Below, in pieces: positions 1 to 6,076 of a stretch of DNA of 17,763 nt. Positions within the stretch are counted from its first letter, which is position 1. Every line of letters begins with the position of its first letter. The DNA is from CAYJBH01 sp964368625. Its GTDB lineage: Bacteria > Bacillota > Clostridia > Oscillospirales > Ruminococcaceae. The stretch lies in the NCBI GenBank assembly GCA_964368625.1, contig CAYJBH010000046.1:1-17763 (forward strand). The letters run 5' to 3'. The position numbers were made by a program, and so were the translations under genes. The notes below the pieces were generated by a model that searched no databases, was not told where the DNA came from, and worked only from the letters and a program-made list of their open reading frames with translations.

Positions 1-81
1 AGCACGAAAAAACAAATAATAGTTTAGTGATGATTTTTATTAAGTTTATAAATGGAAAGGGTTCTAAATGGTGAAACCTTT
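1..81. other. Gene-free left edge, possibly the tail of an upstream gene
   Basis: No complete gene is visible. One forward frame is open from base 3 to a TGA near base 73 and could be the last codons of a gene lying to the left, but a stretch this short cannot be judged. GGAAAGG at 54-60 can pair with CCTTTCC at 77-83, making a small hairpin directly before the long inverted repeat. Confidence 0.3.
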
Positions 82-132
82 CCAAAATAGCAAAACACAC
101 AGTCCGGTGGACTGTGTGTTTTGCTATTTTGG
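82..132. terminator. Perfect 24-bp inverted repeat, probable bidirectional terminator
   Basis: Bases 82-105 are the exact reverse complement of 109-132, with a three-base loop GGT. The stem core is ACACACAGTCC/GGACTGTGTGT, flanked by AAAA on the left and TTTT on the right. An RNA made from either strand would therefore form a GC-containing hairpin followed by U residues. It most likely ends a gene to the left of the window. The run of T is interrupted (TTTTGCTATTTT), so a dispersed palindromic repeat is an alternative reading. Confidence 0.6.
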
Positions 133-240
133 TGAGAGGAAAGGGATTACGAACCGGTGTGGAGGGACATGCGAGCGACAGCGAATAGGGCGCAAAGAGC
201 CTCGCAACCTTAGAAAGAGTTAGCAATAGGTAATTTTAAT
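133..240. other. GC-rich intergenic patch of unknown nature
   Basis: This stretch is clearly richer in G and C than the surrounding AT-rich intergenic DNA, especially 150-210. It contains GCGAG near 172-176 that can pair with CTCGC near 200-205. It carries no start codon with a ribosome site and no tRNA-like cloverleaf. Together with the adjacent palindrome it could be part of a dispersed repeat or a structured RNA. I cannot name it. Confidence 0.3.
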
Positions 241-320
241 AACAGGTAAGGTGATTTAGATATAATATTAAGCAGATAATATATATAATAATAAACATCA
301 AAAAAGTGTATATTATATGT

Positions 321-349
321 TGAATTAAGGTGTAAAATATGTTATTCTT
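321..349 (+). promoter_or_regulatory. Possible sigma-A promoter for the chemoreceptor gene
   Basis: TTGAAT at 321-326 and TATTCT at 344-349 are separated by 17 bases, which places the transcript start about 40 bases before the gene. The -10 box is imperfect and the region is so AT-rich that chance matches are common. No flagellar sigma-D type box (TAAA with GCCGATAA) was seen. Confidence 0.4.
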
Positions 350-367
350 TATAAAAAGTAGGAAAAA

Positions 368-398
368 GAGCATTTATTAAAAGGAGCATTTCTTAAAA
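368..398 (+). repeat. Tandem 15-base repeat over the chemoreceptor ribosome site
   Basis: GAGCATTTATTAAAA (368-382) is followed after one base by GAGCATTTCTTAAAA (384-398), with 14 of 15 positions identical. The second copy contains the ribosome binding site AAGGAG (381-386) and ends at the ATG of the next gene. It looks like a small local duplication in the leader. Confidence 0.6.
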
Positions 399-2362
399 TG
401 AAAAAAATAAGGAACAAAATTGTAGTAGCTATTTTGGGGGCAATAATACTAACCGCCCTAGTGTTGAGTGTTTTGTCGGTAACAACTACGCTTAACTCTT
501 CTATAGTAACAACAAAAAATACCCTGGGGGAAACTGCAATTATTGCTGCTAATACTGCTAGCAGCACAATTGCAACATACACAGTAGCAGTGGGAGAGAT
601 TGCAACCAGCGAGATACTTTACTCCTCTGATATTACTGTTGCAGAAAAGAAAGAATTTATTGAATCAAAAATGACCCAGTACTACATGCGTTTTGGTAGT
701 ATGTTAGACGAAAATGGCTTCGATATTTTTACCGGGGAGGACCTTTCTGGTCGTAATTATTACTTAGGTGCTAAAAACGGAGGAACATATTTTTCTGAAC
801 CCTATATATCTGAGGATAAGACCGATGCATATATTGCAGTGTCTGCACCTGTTATGGATGGTGAAAAATTGGTAGGTGTGTTGTATTTTTATTGTGATAC
901 CATTGTTCTGCAAAATCTTGTAGAAGGTGTTGAAATAGGTGAGTCGGGAAGTGCTTATATTCTAGATGGAACGGGAAATACCATTGCATACCAGGATTAC
1001 TCCTTGGTGTTATCACAGTCAAATGCTATAGCAGATGCCGAGAATAATCCAAACGATAGATCTCTAGTGGATCTTGCTGCCATAGAACAACAAATGATTA
1101 GCGGCCAAACAGGCGTTGGTTCATACAACTACAATGGACTTAAACAATATCAAGCCTATGCGCCAATTCCCAACACAAATGGATGGAGCATTGCTGTTGC
1201 CTCCACAGAAGCAGAACTGTTAGCAGCGGCCAACAATTCGATCATCCTTATCGTTATTGTTTCTGCTATAATGATTGCTCTTGGCATTGTTCTAGCTATA
1301 TATCTAAGTTCGTCTATAAGCAAACCCGTTGTACAGTGTGTAGAAAGGCTTAATTCTTTAGCGCAGGGCGACCTTACCTCACCCGTACCGGTTGTTAATA
1401 CTAAGGATGAAACTCATCAACTTGCGAAATCAACCGACGCAATAATCTCTAGTTTATCCGAAATCATCTTCGATCTTGATAAGGCGCTTTCCGAGATGGC
1501 AGATGGTAAGCTTAATATCGACTTTAACAAGGAAGAGGCATATATTGGCGACTATCGGTCCATCTATACATCTGTAGTGCTAATTGCTGATAGCCTCTCG
1601 GCTACTATGTCGGAGATAAATAAGTCAACGTCGCAACTTAATATAGGTGTAGATAAGGTGTCGACTGGTGCACAGGTGTTGGCCCAGGGTGCAACAGAGC
1701 AAGCGTCTTCTATAGAAGAACTTGCCAACACTATTGAGCATATTGCTCGACAAACTGCTCAAACAGCAACCGACGCGCGGTTTGTAAGAGATGCTAACGA
1801 AAAATCACAACAGGCACTGGCACACAGTAATGAACAAATGCTTCAAATGCTTTCTGCCATGCAGGAAATCAATGATAAGGCCACCGAAATTAGCAATATT
1901 GTTAAAGCAATCGACGACATTGCGTTCCAAACTAATATACTTGCACTAAATGCTGCTGTAGAGGCTGCACGTGCAGGCGCCTCTGGTAAAGGCTTTGCCG
2001 TTGTTGCCGATGAGGTAAGAAACCTTGCAGCGAAATCAGCAGAATCTGCTAAGAACACTACTCTCTTGATTGAGGAAACTATTGCAGTTGTTAGAAACGG
2101 CAATCAGATTGCAAATGAAACCTCGAATTCTATCGTAGAGGTTGGAACAAATGCAACAGAGCTTGGGGAACTTGTAAACCGTATTACTGCTGCTGTCGCT
2201 GAGCAGGCAGAAGCGACTAACCAGATTAACCTTGGCGTAGAGCAGATTTCTGCTGTTGTTCAATCTAATACAGCAACAGCGGAGGAGAGTGCGGCTACAA
2301 GCCAGGAACTATCAAATCAGTCAAACGCACTGGAAACATTAGTTGGCCGCTTTAGTTTTTAA
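398..2362 (+). CDS. Methyl-accepting chemotaxis protein with Cache-type sensor
   Basis: This is a transmembrane chemoreceptor. Ligand binding outside the cell would alter CheA kinase activity and so flagellar rotation. A signal-anchor helix lies at about residues 8-30. A periplasmic-side double-Cache-like domain runs from about 33 to 278, and a second helix spans about 282-304. A HAMP linker covers about 306-358, and a long coiled-coil signalling domain about 400-654. The conserved hairpin tip is intact around residues 503-537 (AFQTNILALNAAVEAA, then GFAVVADEVRNLA). In the Cache part, GRNYYLGA resembles the R-x-(W/Y)-Y element of amino-acid-binding Cache domains, but the ligand cannot be assigned. 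There is no C-terminal CheR-tethering pentapeptide. The start is set by AAGGAG 11 bases before the ATG. No che genes are nearby, so it is probably a stand-alone receptor gene, followed by a hairpin at 2428-2458. Confidence 0.95.
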   Translation: MKKIRNKIVVAILGAIILTALVLSVLSVTTTLNSSIVTTKNTLGETAIIAANTASSTIATYTVAVGEIATSEILYSSDITVAEKKEFIESKMTQYYMRFGSMLDENGFDIFTGEDLSGRNYYLGAKNGGTYFSEPYISEDKTDAYIAVSAPVMDGEKLVGVLYFYCDTIVLQNLVEGVEIGESGSAYILDGTGNTIAYQDYSLVLSQSNAIADAENNPNDRSLVDLAAIEQQMISGQTGVGSYNYNGLKQYQAYAPIPNTNGWSIAVASTEAELLAAANNSIILIVIVSAIMIALGIVLAIYLSSSISKPVVQCVERLNSLAQGDLTSPVPVVNTKDETHQLAKSTDAIISSLSEIIFDLDKALSEMADGKLNIDFNKEEAYIGDYRSIYTSVVLIADSLSATMSEINKSTSQLNIGVDKVSTGAQVLAQGATEQASSIEELANTIEHIARQTAQTATDARFVRDANEKSQQALAHSNEQMLQMLSAMQEINDKATEISNIVKAIDDIAFQTNILALNAAVEAARAGASGKGFAVVADEVRNLAAKSAESAKNTTLLIEETIAVVRNGNQIANETSNSIVEVGTNATELGELVNRITAAVAEQAEATNQINLGVEQISAVVQSNTATAEESAATSQELSNQSNALETLVGRFSF

Positions 2363-2427
2363 AAACAAAGCACTAGGAGCTATCTCGGCGTCTGCTTAAA
2401 ACGAATTTTGTGAAATACTCTATAGCT

Positions 2428-2458
2428 ATAGACGGATAACTTACAGTTATCCGTCTAT
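2428..2458 (+). terminator. 14-bp hairpin after the chemoreceptor gene
   Basis: ATAGACGGATAACT (2428-2441) pairs perfectly with AGTTATCCGTCTAT (2445-2458) around the loop TAC. It lies 66 bases after the stop codon, where a transcript end is expected. No run of T follows, so termination may be weak or the hairpin may serve mainly to protect the 3' end. Confidence 0.55.
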
Positions 2459-2671
2459 CTGTGTTGTGGGATAAAATAGCATTTTGTGGCGAGCAACATT
2501 GTGTAAGTATGGGCTTTTATATAGCCAAATGAGATGAATATGTTAATAAGTTGAGAAAAAACCATAATGACGATATAAAAATAACATATGATGAACAGTT
2601 GATTATTATAGGCTTTAAGGTGGAGGTGTTATCTCAATCTGCTTAAATTTAAACTTTATTATATTAAACAC

Positions 2672-2700
2672 TTGTTTTATGAGTTCATTTTTGCTAAAAT
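2672..2700 (+). promoter_or_regulatory. Candidate sigma-A promoter for the GGDEF gene pair
   Basis: TTGTTT (2672-2677) and TAAAAT (2695-2700) are spaced by exactly 17 bases. The transcript would begin near 2707 and carry an untranslated leader of roughly 200 bases. A second, poorer candidate closer to the gene is TTGTTT near 2857 with TATATT near 2880. Confidence 0.45.
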
Positions 2701-2912
2701 AGAATATATAAAAATATATAATTTTGTGATGAAGGTGTTAAGCGTGTACTAAAAGCAAAAATGACTTTGTGTACCTTTAACTCATTATGTTGCTTTTTAC
2801 ATATTGGGTTTTGAGTTCACTTTAGGTAGCATATCCTTATAAAGTAAAAAAGTACTTGTTTTGAGCTTCATAACTTTACTATATTAACCTAATACAGGGG
2901 GTGTAGCTTAAC

Positions 2913-4154
2913 ATGACTATAGATGTAAAAGATTTACTGTTTGCAATTTCTTTAATAGCAATATTTGTTTATCAATATTCAACGTTTTCCTATGCGTCAA
3001 GCTTATTGATAGGCGGCAAAAAAAACAAATTGTTATTTGTAGCGTTAGCTCTTGTAAACACTTCGGTATTTGCTTTAGTTCAGTATGCCCAGCTTTCAGT
3101 TTTTGTAATTATATTACTCTTTCTTATTGCACTTATAGTAGAATTTAATATTATATCTAAAACCGATTTTATTCAGGTGTTTTGTGGAGCATCGATATTT
3201 GTATTACATATATCTGCCTTTATAATACCAACAATTGTTATTTTTGCTAATGTTTTGAAAATTTCTCCTGAAGAAGTTATTAGAGACTCTATCTATGATC
3301 ATATTATAATCATTTTTATAGCTGTTGCTTTATCGTTGGCGCATGAAGTTGTGAAAAAACATATTGATAATACTTCAATTCAACGAGTAACGGTGAAAAG
3401 TAAACATTCCGTTATACTGCTTATATCTATAACTCTTTTAATTGTTTTACAACTTGATCATTCAGTGGCAATGATTGGCGATAAATATTATAGTGAACAA
3501 ATACTACTTTCCTTAGCAATATCTTTTGCTTCATTATTGATTTTTTATCTGTTCTTTTTGTATAGCATGAATTTGATTGACGCAAGCTTATATAAAAGAT
3601 ACTCCGATAAGGTAATTGGCGAGCAGCAAAAAATATATGAGCAAAAGGAAAATTTATTAACAAAAATCGAAAGAGATGAACTAACAGGTGTGTTTAATCG
3701 TGGATATGTAATGAATTTTCTTGAAAAAATATGTGAAGATGAAAACGACGAAAACACGTATAATGTTTTATTTGTAGACATAAACGCATTAAAATATACA
3801 AATGATACATATGGCCATAAGGCGGGAGATAGACTAATAACTAAGATTTCGCATGCAATCTTAAATACTGTACGTGAACATGATATTGTTGCAAGGATAG
3901 GTGGGGATGAATTTTTAGTTGTTATGCCAAAATCACAGGGTGAAGATTGTGAGATAGTTGTTGAAAGAATAATGCAATACATTGAAGATCAAAACGAAAC
4001 GGAGGAATTTTTAGTTTCTGCCAGTATTGGCTCGGTATACGTAGATGAAAATTCAAAAAGGCAAGGGGTAAGTTATATCTTGTCTGAGGCCGACAAAGAA
4101 ATGAGAAAAAACAAGGCTCTGTTTTATAAACAGAGGGAAGGGGGAAGAGTATGA
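2913..4154 (+). CDS. Seven-helix membrane diguanylate cyclase with intact GGDEF and I-site
   Basis: This protein is predicted to condense two GTP into cyclic di-GMP in response to a signal sensed in the membrane. Residues 1-217 contain about seven hydrophobic helices (roughly 7-27, 38-58, 61-80, 87-112, 128-146, 166-186, 196-217) with no recognisable extracellular domain. A short charged coiled coil leads to the cyclase domain at about 250-405. DELTGVFNR opens that domain, and GGDEF is intact at 330-334. REHD lies exactly five residues before it, matching the RxxD product-inhibition site. The start follows GGGGGTG, nine bases before the ATG. The gene overlaps the next GGDEF gene by four bases (ATGA), so the two are co-translated. 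The sensed signal is unknown, because the membrane part resembles no family I can name from sequence alone. Confidence 0.9.
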   Translation: MTIDVKDLLFAISLIAIFVYQYSTFSYASSLLIGGKKNKLLFVALALVNTSVFALVQYAQLSVFVIILLFLIALIVEFNIISKTDFIQVFCGASIFVLHISAFIIPTIVIFANVLKISPEEVIRDSIYDHIIIIFIAVALSLAHEVVKKHIDNTSIQRVTVKSKHSVILLISITLLIVLQLDHSVAMIGDKYYSEQILLSLAISFASLLIFYLFFLYSMNLIDASLYKRYSDKVIGEQQKIYEQKENLLTKIERDELTGVFNRGYVMNFLEKICEDENDENTYNVLFVDINALKYTNDTYGHKAGDRLITKISHAILNTVREHDIVARIGGDEFLVVMPKSQGEDCEIVVERIMQYIEDQNETEEFLVSASIGSVYVDENSKRQGVSYILSEADKEMRKNKALFYKQREGGRV

Positions 4155-5380
4155 TAGGATTATTGTCCGCTTTACTTGTAATTTCGTTTATATTATATCA
4201 CCATACATTTTTTTCATATTGTGTTTACATATTTAACCTGAATAAGTTTCCAAAAATGGCAGAAATAGTGTGTGGTGCAGTTAATTTTTCGTTCTGGTTG
4301 GTTTACATTTTTTATATTCCTGTGAATTACGAACCGGCTGCAATCTTTTTGTATGCAGTTATTTTACTAGTTGAAACTAAAGTAGTATTTAAATCTAGTT
4401 TAAATCAAATTCTATTTATATCAATAACCTTTACCATTAACCTGTTTGCAAAGAGAATTGCAACGCTAGCCACAGTTGCAATTATTAATCAGGGCACTAT
4501 TGTTGACGTAATGAGTGATCCGATACTTATCATTTTAGTTGCAATAATATGTTTTACTGTTTCTGTTTCTACTATAAGGTTTGCAAGGAAATCGATACCA
4601 AGAAACTTGCTTGACACCATACTTTCAGATAATAAAAACCTAGCTTTTTTAACGACGGCATTTTCTATTCTTTTTGCAACATTATTTGTGTTTTTGCTTA
4701 CTATAGATGTAGATGGTGGCAGAGAATTATTGTTCCATTATGTCGTTTTAGGTGCTGTGGTTATAAGCGCATTTGCTGTATTTATTGTATTTGCATATAA
4801 CCTTGCCGAGCTTAGAATTCAAACCGAGACCTATAAGAGGTTAAGTCGGAAGAATACAGAGGATTTAGAAAAAATTAAAGATCTGGAGCAGGAAGCCATA
4901 AAGGATGCCCTTACCAATCTGTATACAAGGGATTATGCAGATGAAATTATTCAAAAAATGATAGACGAAAATAAATTCTTTTTTGTGGTCTTTATCGACC
5001 TTGATGGTCTTAAAACAGTTAACGATGTACATGGACATGAAGAGGGAGATTTTTACATCAAAACCGTTGCTGAGATTTTTCAGGATTATTTTAAGGCGAA
5101 TGTTGTTAGCAGATATGGAGGAGATGAGGTTGTTATTGTAGGAGGCTGCAGAGGGGAAGAGGAGGTTACCAAAAAACTGATTCAAAGTTACAAGGCAGTT
5201 ATTAACATTCCAAAAATGTACAACAAAGCTTACTCAACCTCGATAAGTTACGGTGTAGCTTTTAAACATCCAAATGAGTTAATCGCAGCATCAGAATTAA
5301 TTACTATAGCCGATTCCAGAATGTATGAAATGAAAAAAAGTAACAAAAAACATCGTAAGGTAATTTCGGTTAAGGCATAA
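4151..5380 (+). CDS. Seven-helix membrane GGDEF protein with variant GGDEV signature
   Basis: This is a second GGDEF-domain protein with the same overall plan as its upstream neighbour: about seven membrane helices over residues 2-217, a charged linker at about 218-250, and a cyclase-like domain at about 250-405. DALTNLYTR opens the domain. The metal-binding FIDLDGLKTVND segment is present, and the signature reads GGDEV at 323-327, so the last residue differs from GGDEF. The four residues at the inhibitory-site position are FKAN, so there is no RxxD site. Glycines and acidic residues needed for GTP and metal binding are kept. Activity is therefore plausible but would not be product-inhibited in the usual way; alternatively it could act as a regulatory partner. 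Its ATG lies inside the stop of the previous gene, with a GGGGGAAGAG ribosome site. A strong terminator follows at 5425. Confidence 0.87.
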   Translation: MIGLLSALLVISFILYHHTFFSYCVYIFNLNKFPKMAEIVCGAVNFSFWLVYIFYIPVNYEPAAIFLYAVILLVETKVVFKSSLNQILFISITFTINLFAKRIATLATVAIINQGTIVDVMSDPILIILVAIICFTVSVSTIRFARKSIPRNLLDTILSDNKNLAFLTTAFSILFATLFVFLLTIDVDGGRELLFHYVVLGAVVISAFAVFIVFAYNLAELRIQTETYKRLSRKNTEDLEKIKDLEQEAIKDALTNLYTRDYADEIIQKMIDENKFFFVVFIDLDGLKTVNDVHGHEEGDFYIKTVAEIFQDYFKANVVSRYGGDEVVIVGGCRGEEEVTKKLIQSYKAVINIPKMYNKAYSTSISYGVAFKHPNELIAASELITIADSRMYEMKKSNKKHRKVISVKA

Positions 5381-5424
5381 TCATTTACTGAATCCTATTA
5401 TATTAATAATTAAACAGTGAAAAT

Positions 5425-5474
5425 TAAGACACAAAAATAAAACTAAGAGGAGTATGTTTTATTTTTGTGTCTTA
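5425..5474 (+). terminator. 19-bp terminator hairpin ending the GGDEF operon
   Basis: Bases 5425-5443 are the exact reverse complement of 5456-5474, with a 12-base loop. The 3' arm is T-rich (GTTTTATTTTTGTGTCTTA). The hairpin lies 45 bases after the stop codon of the second GGDEF gene. There is no clean T-run after the stem, but the long perfect pairing and position make it the likely transcript end. Confidence 0.7.
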
Positions 5475-5951
5475 TTATATGTTGAAGTGAAAATAATATG
5501 ACACTCCTTAATCTGTTGAGTAAGCAAAAGTGCTTATGTGGATTAACCTATAACAAGTTAACAACAGCAATAAATAATTACAAAGACATTAGTATATGAC
5601 ACTAATGATGACAAAATTAATATAGAATAACCATTAGAGTCGGTTAACCGAAAATAACGAATAATCACGCAGACTTGTAGAAGAGTTTAAGTAGATTATC
5701 TTTACTGTAATGTTATAAGTTAGCAGATATAGAATGTAAAATCGTGGTATAAATGATAGTTATAAAAATCAGAGTTTATTAAACCTCTATTGGTTGATAA
5801 TAAAAGGATATGGTTATTACTAAAAGACGATGTTAAGCGGTAACGTGCAAAATAGTAGTATTATTAAACTAAGCAGCTAATACAGATTCGACATATAAGC
5901 AAGATTATTGGCTTCAACCGATTTAAAGAATAAAGCGGCTTAAAAAATTTC
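5475..5951. other. Gene-free region rich in small inverted repeats upstream of gltB
   Basis: No open reading frame with a ribosome site is present on either strand. Several self-complementary elements are visible. They are TAAGCA/TGCTTA (5521-5536), CATTAGT/ACTAATG (5587-5607), the 12-base palindrome TCGGTTAACCGA (5640-5651), and AGAGTTT/AAA-CTCT with one bulge (5771-5788). The palindrome could be a binding site for a dimeric regulator. A non-coding RNA is conceivable, but no convincing promoter-terminator pair frames one. Confidence 0.4.
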
Positions 5952-5961
5952 TTGCTTTTTT
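5897..5961 (+). terminator. Weak terminator-like hairpin overlapping the gltB promoter
   Basis: AAGCAAGA (5897-5904) is complementary to TCTTGCTT (5950-5957), which runs into six T residues ending at 5961. The interior is long (about 45 bases), with only small secondary pairings such as GCTT/AAGC (5911-5914/5933-5936). Its 3' arm contains the -35 box of the gltB promoter. It would stop any transcript entering from the left, but could also be coincidental. Confidence 0.3.
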
Positions 5962-5980
5962 AATTCCATTATGATATAAT
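5952..5980 (+). promoter_or_regulatory. Strong sigma-A promoter of the gltBD operon
   Basis: TTGCTT (5952-5957) and a consensus TATAAT (5975-5980) are separated by 17 bases. The transcript should begin near 5987, giving a leader of about 90 bases that contains the hexaloop hairpin and terminator described next. Confidence 0.8.
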
Positions 5981-5995
5981 AAATAAAATTAAATA

Positions 5996-6057
5996 GCGAC
6001 AATGGGGTCGTATATGAAAGAATCCTTTTGGATTGGTGTTCATATGCGGCTTTTTTT
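5996..6057 (+). promoter_or_regulatory. Attenuator in the gltB leader: hexaloop hairpin overlapping a terminator
   Basis: A complete intrinsic terminator lies inside the leader. The arm GTCGTATATGAA (6007-6018) pairs over all 12 positions (three G-U pairs) with TTCATATGCGGC (6039-6050). An inner AATCC/GGATT stem tops it, and seven T residues follow at 6051-6057. Just upstream, GCGAC (5996-6000) can instead pair with GTCGT (6007-6011) around the six-base loop AATGGG. The two structures share GTCGT and exclude each other. A loop of six with A first and G fourth is the known recognition feature of ANTAR RNA-binding antiterminators, which control nitrogen genes in Clostridia. ANTAR control is inferred. 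Only one hexaloop is seen, where the known motif has two. Confidence 0.65.
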
Positions 6058-6076
6058 ATTTATACGGGAGAAATTA

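Larger units (their letters stand above)
2363..2912. other. 550-base gene-free region between receptor and GGDEF genes
   Basis: No credible coding sequence is present; the short reading frames lack ribosome sites. It contains the hairpin at 2428-2458, a promoter at 2672-2700, and a weak 8-bp inverted repeat AAAAGCAA (2751-2758) / TTGCTTTT (2790-2797). Three related elements, TTTTATGAGTTCA (2675-2687), TTTTGAGTTCA (about 2809-2819) and TTTTGAGCTTCA (2859-2870), recur. A similar pair of strings, TATCTC..TCTGCTTAAA, occurs near 2381 and 2630. A long leader to the GGDEF gene (about 200 bases) would result if the 2672 promoter is used. Confidence 0.5.

Noticed and set aside
150..235. Possible cyclic-di-GMP-I (GEMM) riboswitch before the chemoreceptor, suggested by GGGCGCAAAGAGCC and TAGCAATAGGTAA.
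   Set aside because: Only part of the second half resembles the consensus. The conserved GGGCAAACC segment and its GAAA-capped stem are absent upstream and the spacing does not fit. A covariance search with the GEMM-I model would settle it.
133..240. tRNA fragment, because GGGATTACGAACC is reminiscent of a T arm on the opposite strand.
   Set aside because: No acceptor, anticodon or D arm can be drawn at the right distances on either strand.
2751..2797. Inverted repeat AAAAGCAA/TTGCTTTT as a terminator for a small RNA.
   Set aside because: An AT-rich 8-bp stem with a 31-base interior has little stability, and no clear small-RNA promoter frames it.
5447..5505. Tiny reading frame starting in the loop of the 5425-5474 hairpin after AGAGGAG.
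   Set aside because: It would encode about 15 residues from a terminator arm, with only about two bases between the ribosome site and ATG. The perfect 19-bp inverted repeat explains the sequence better.
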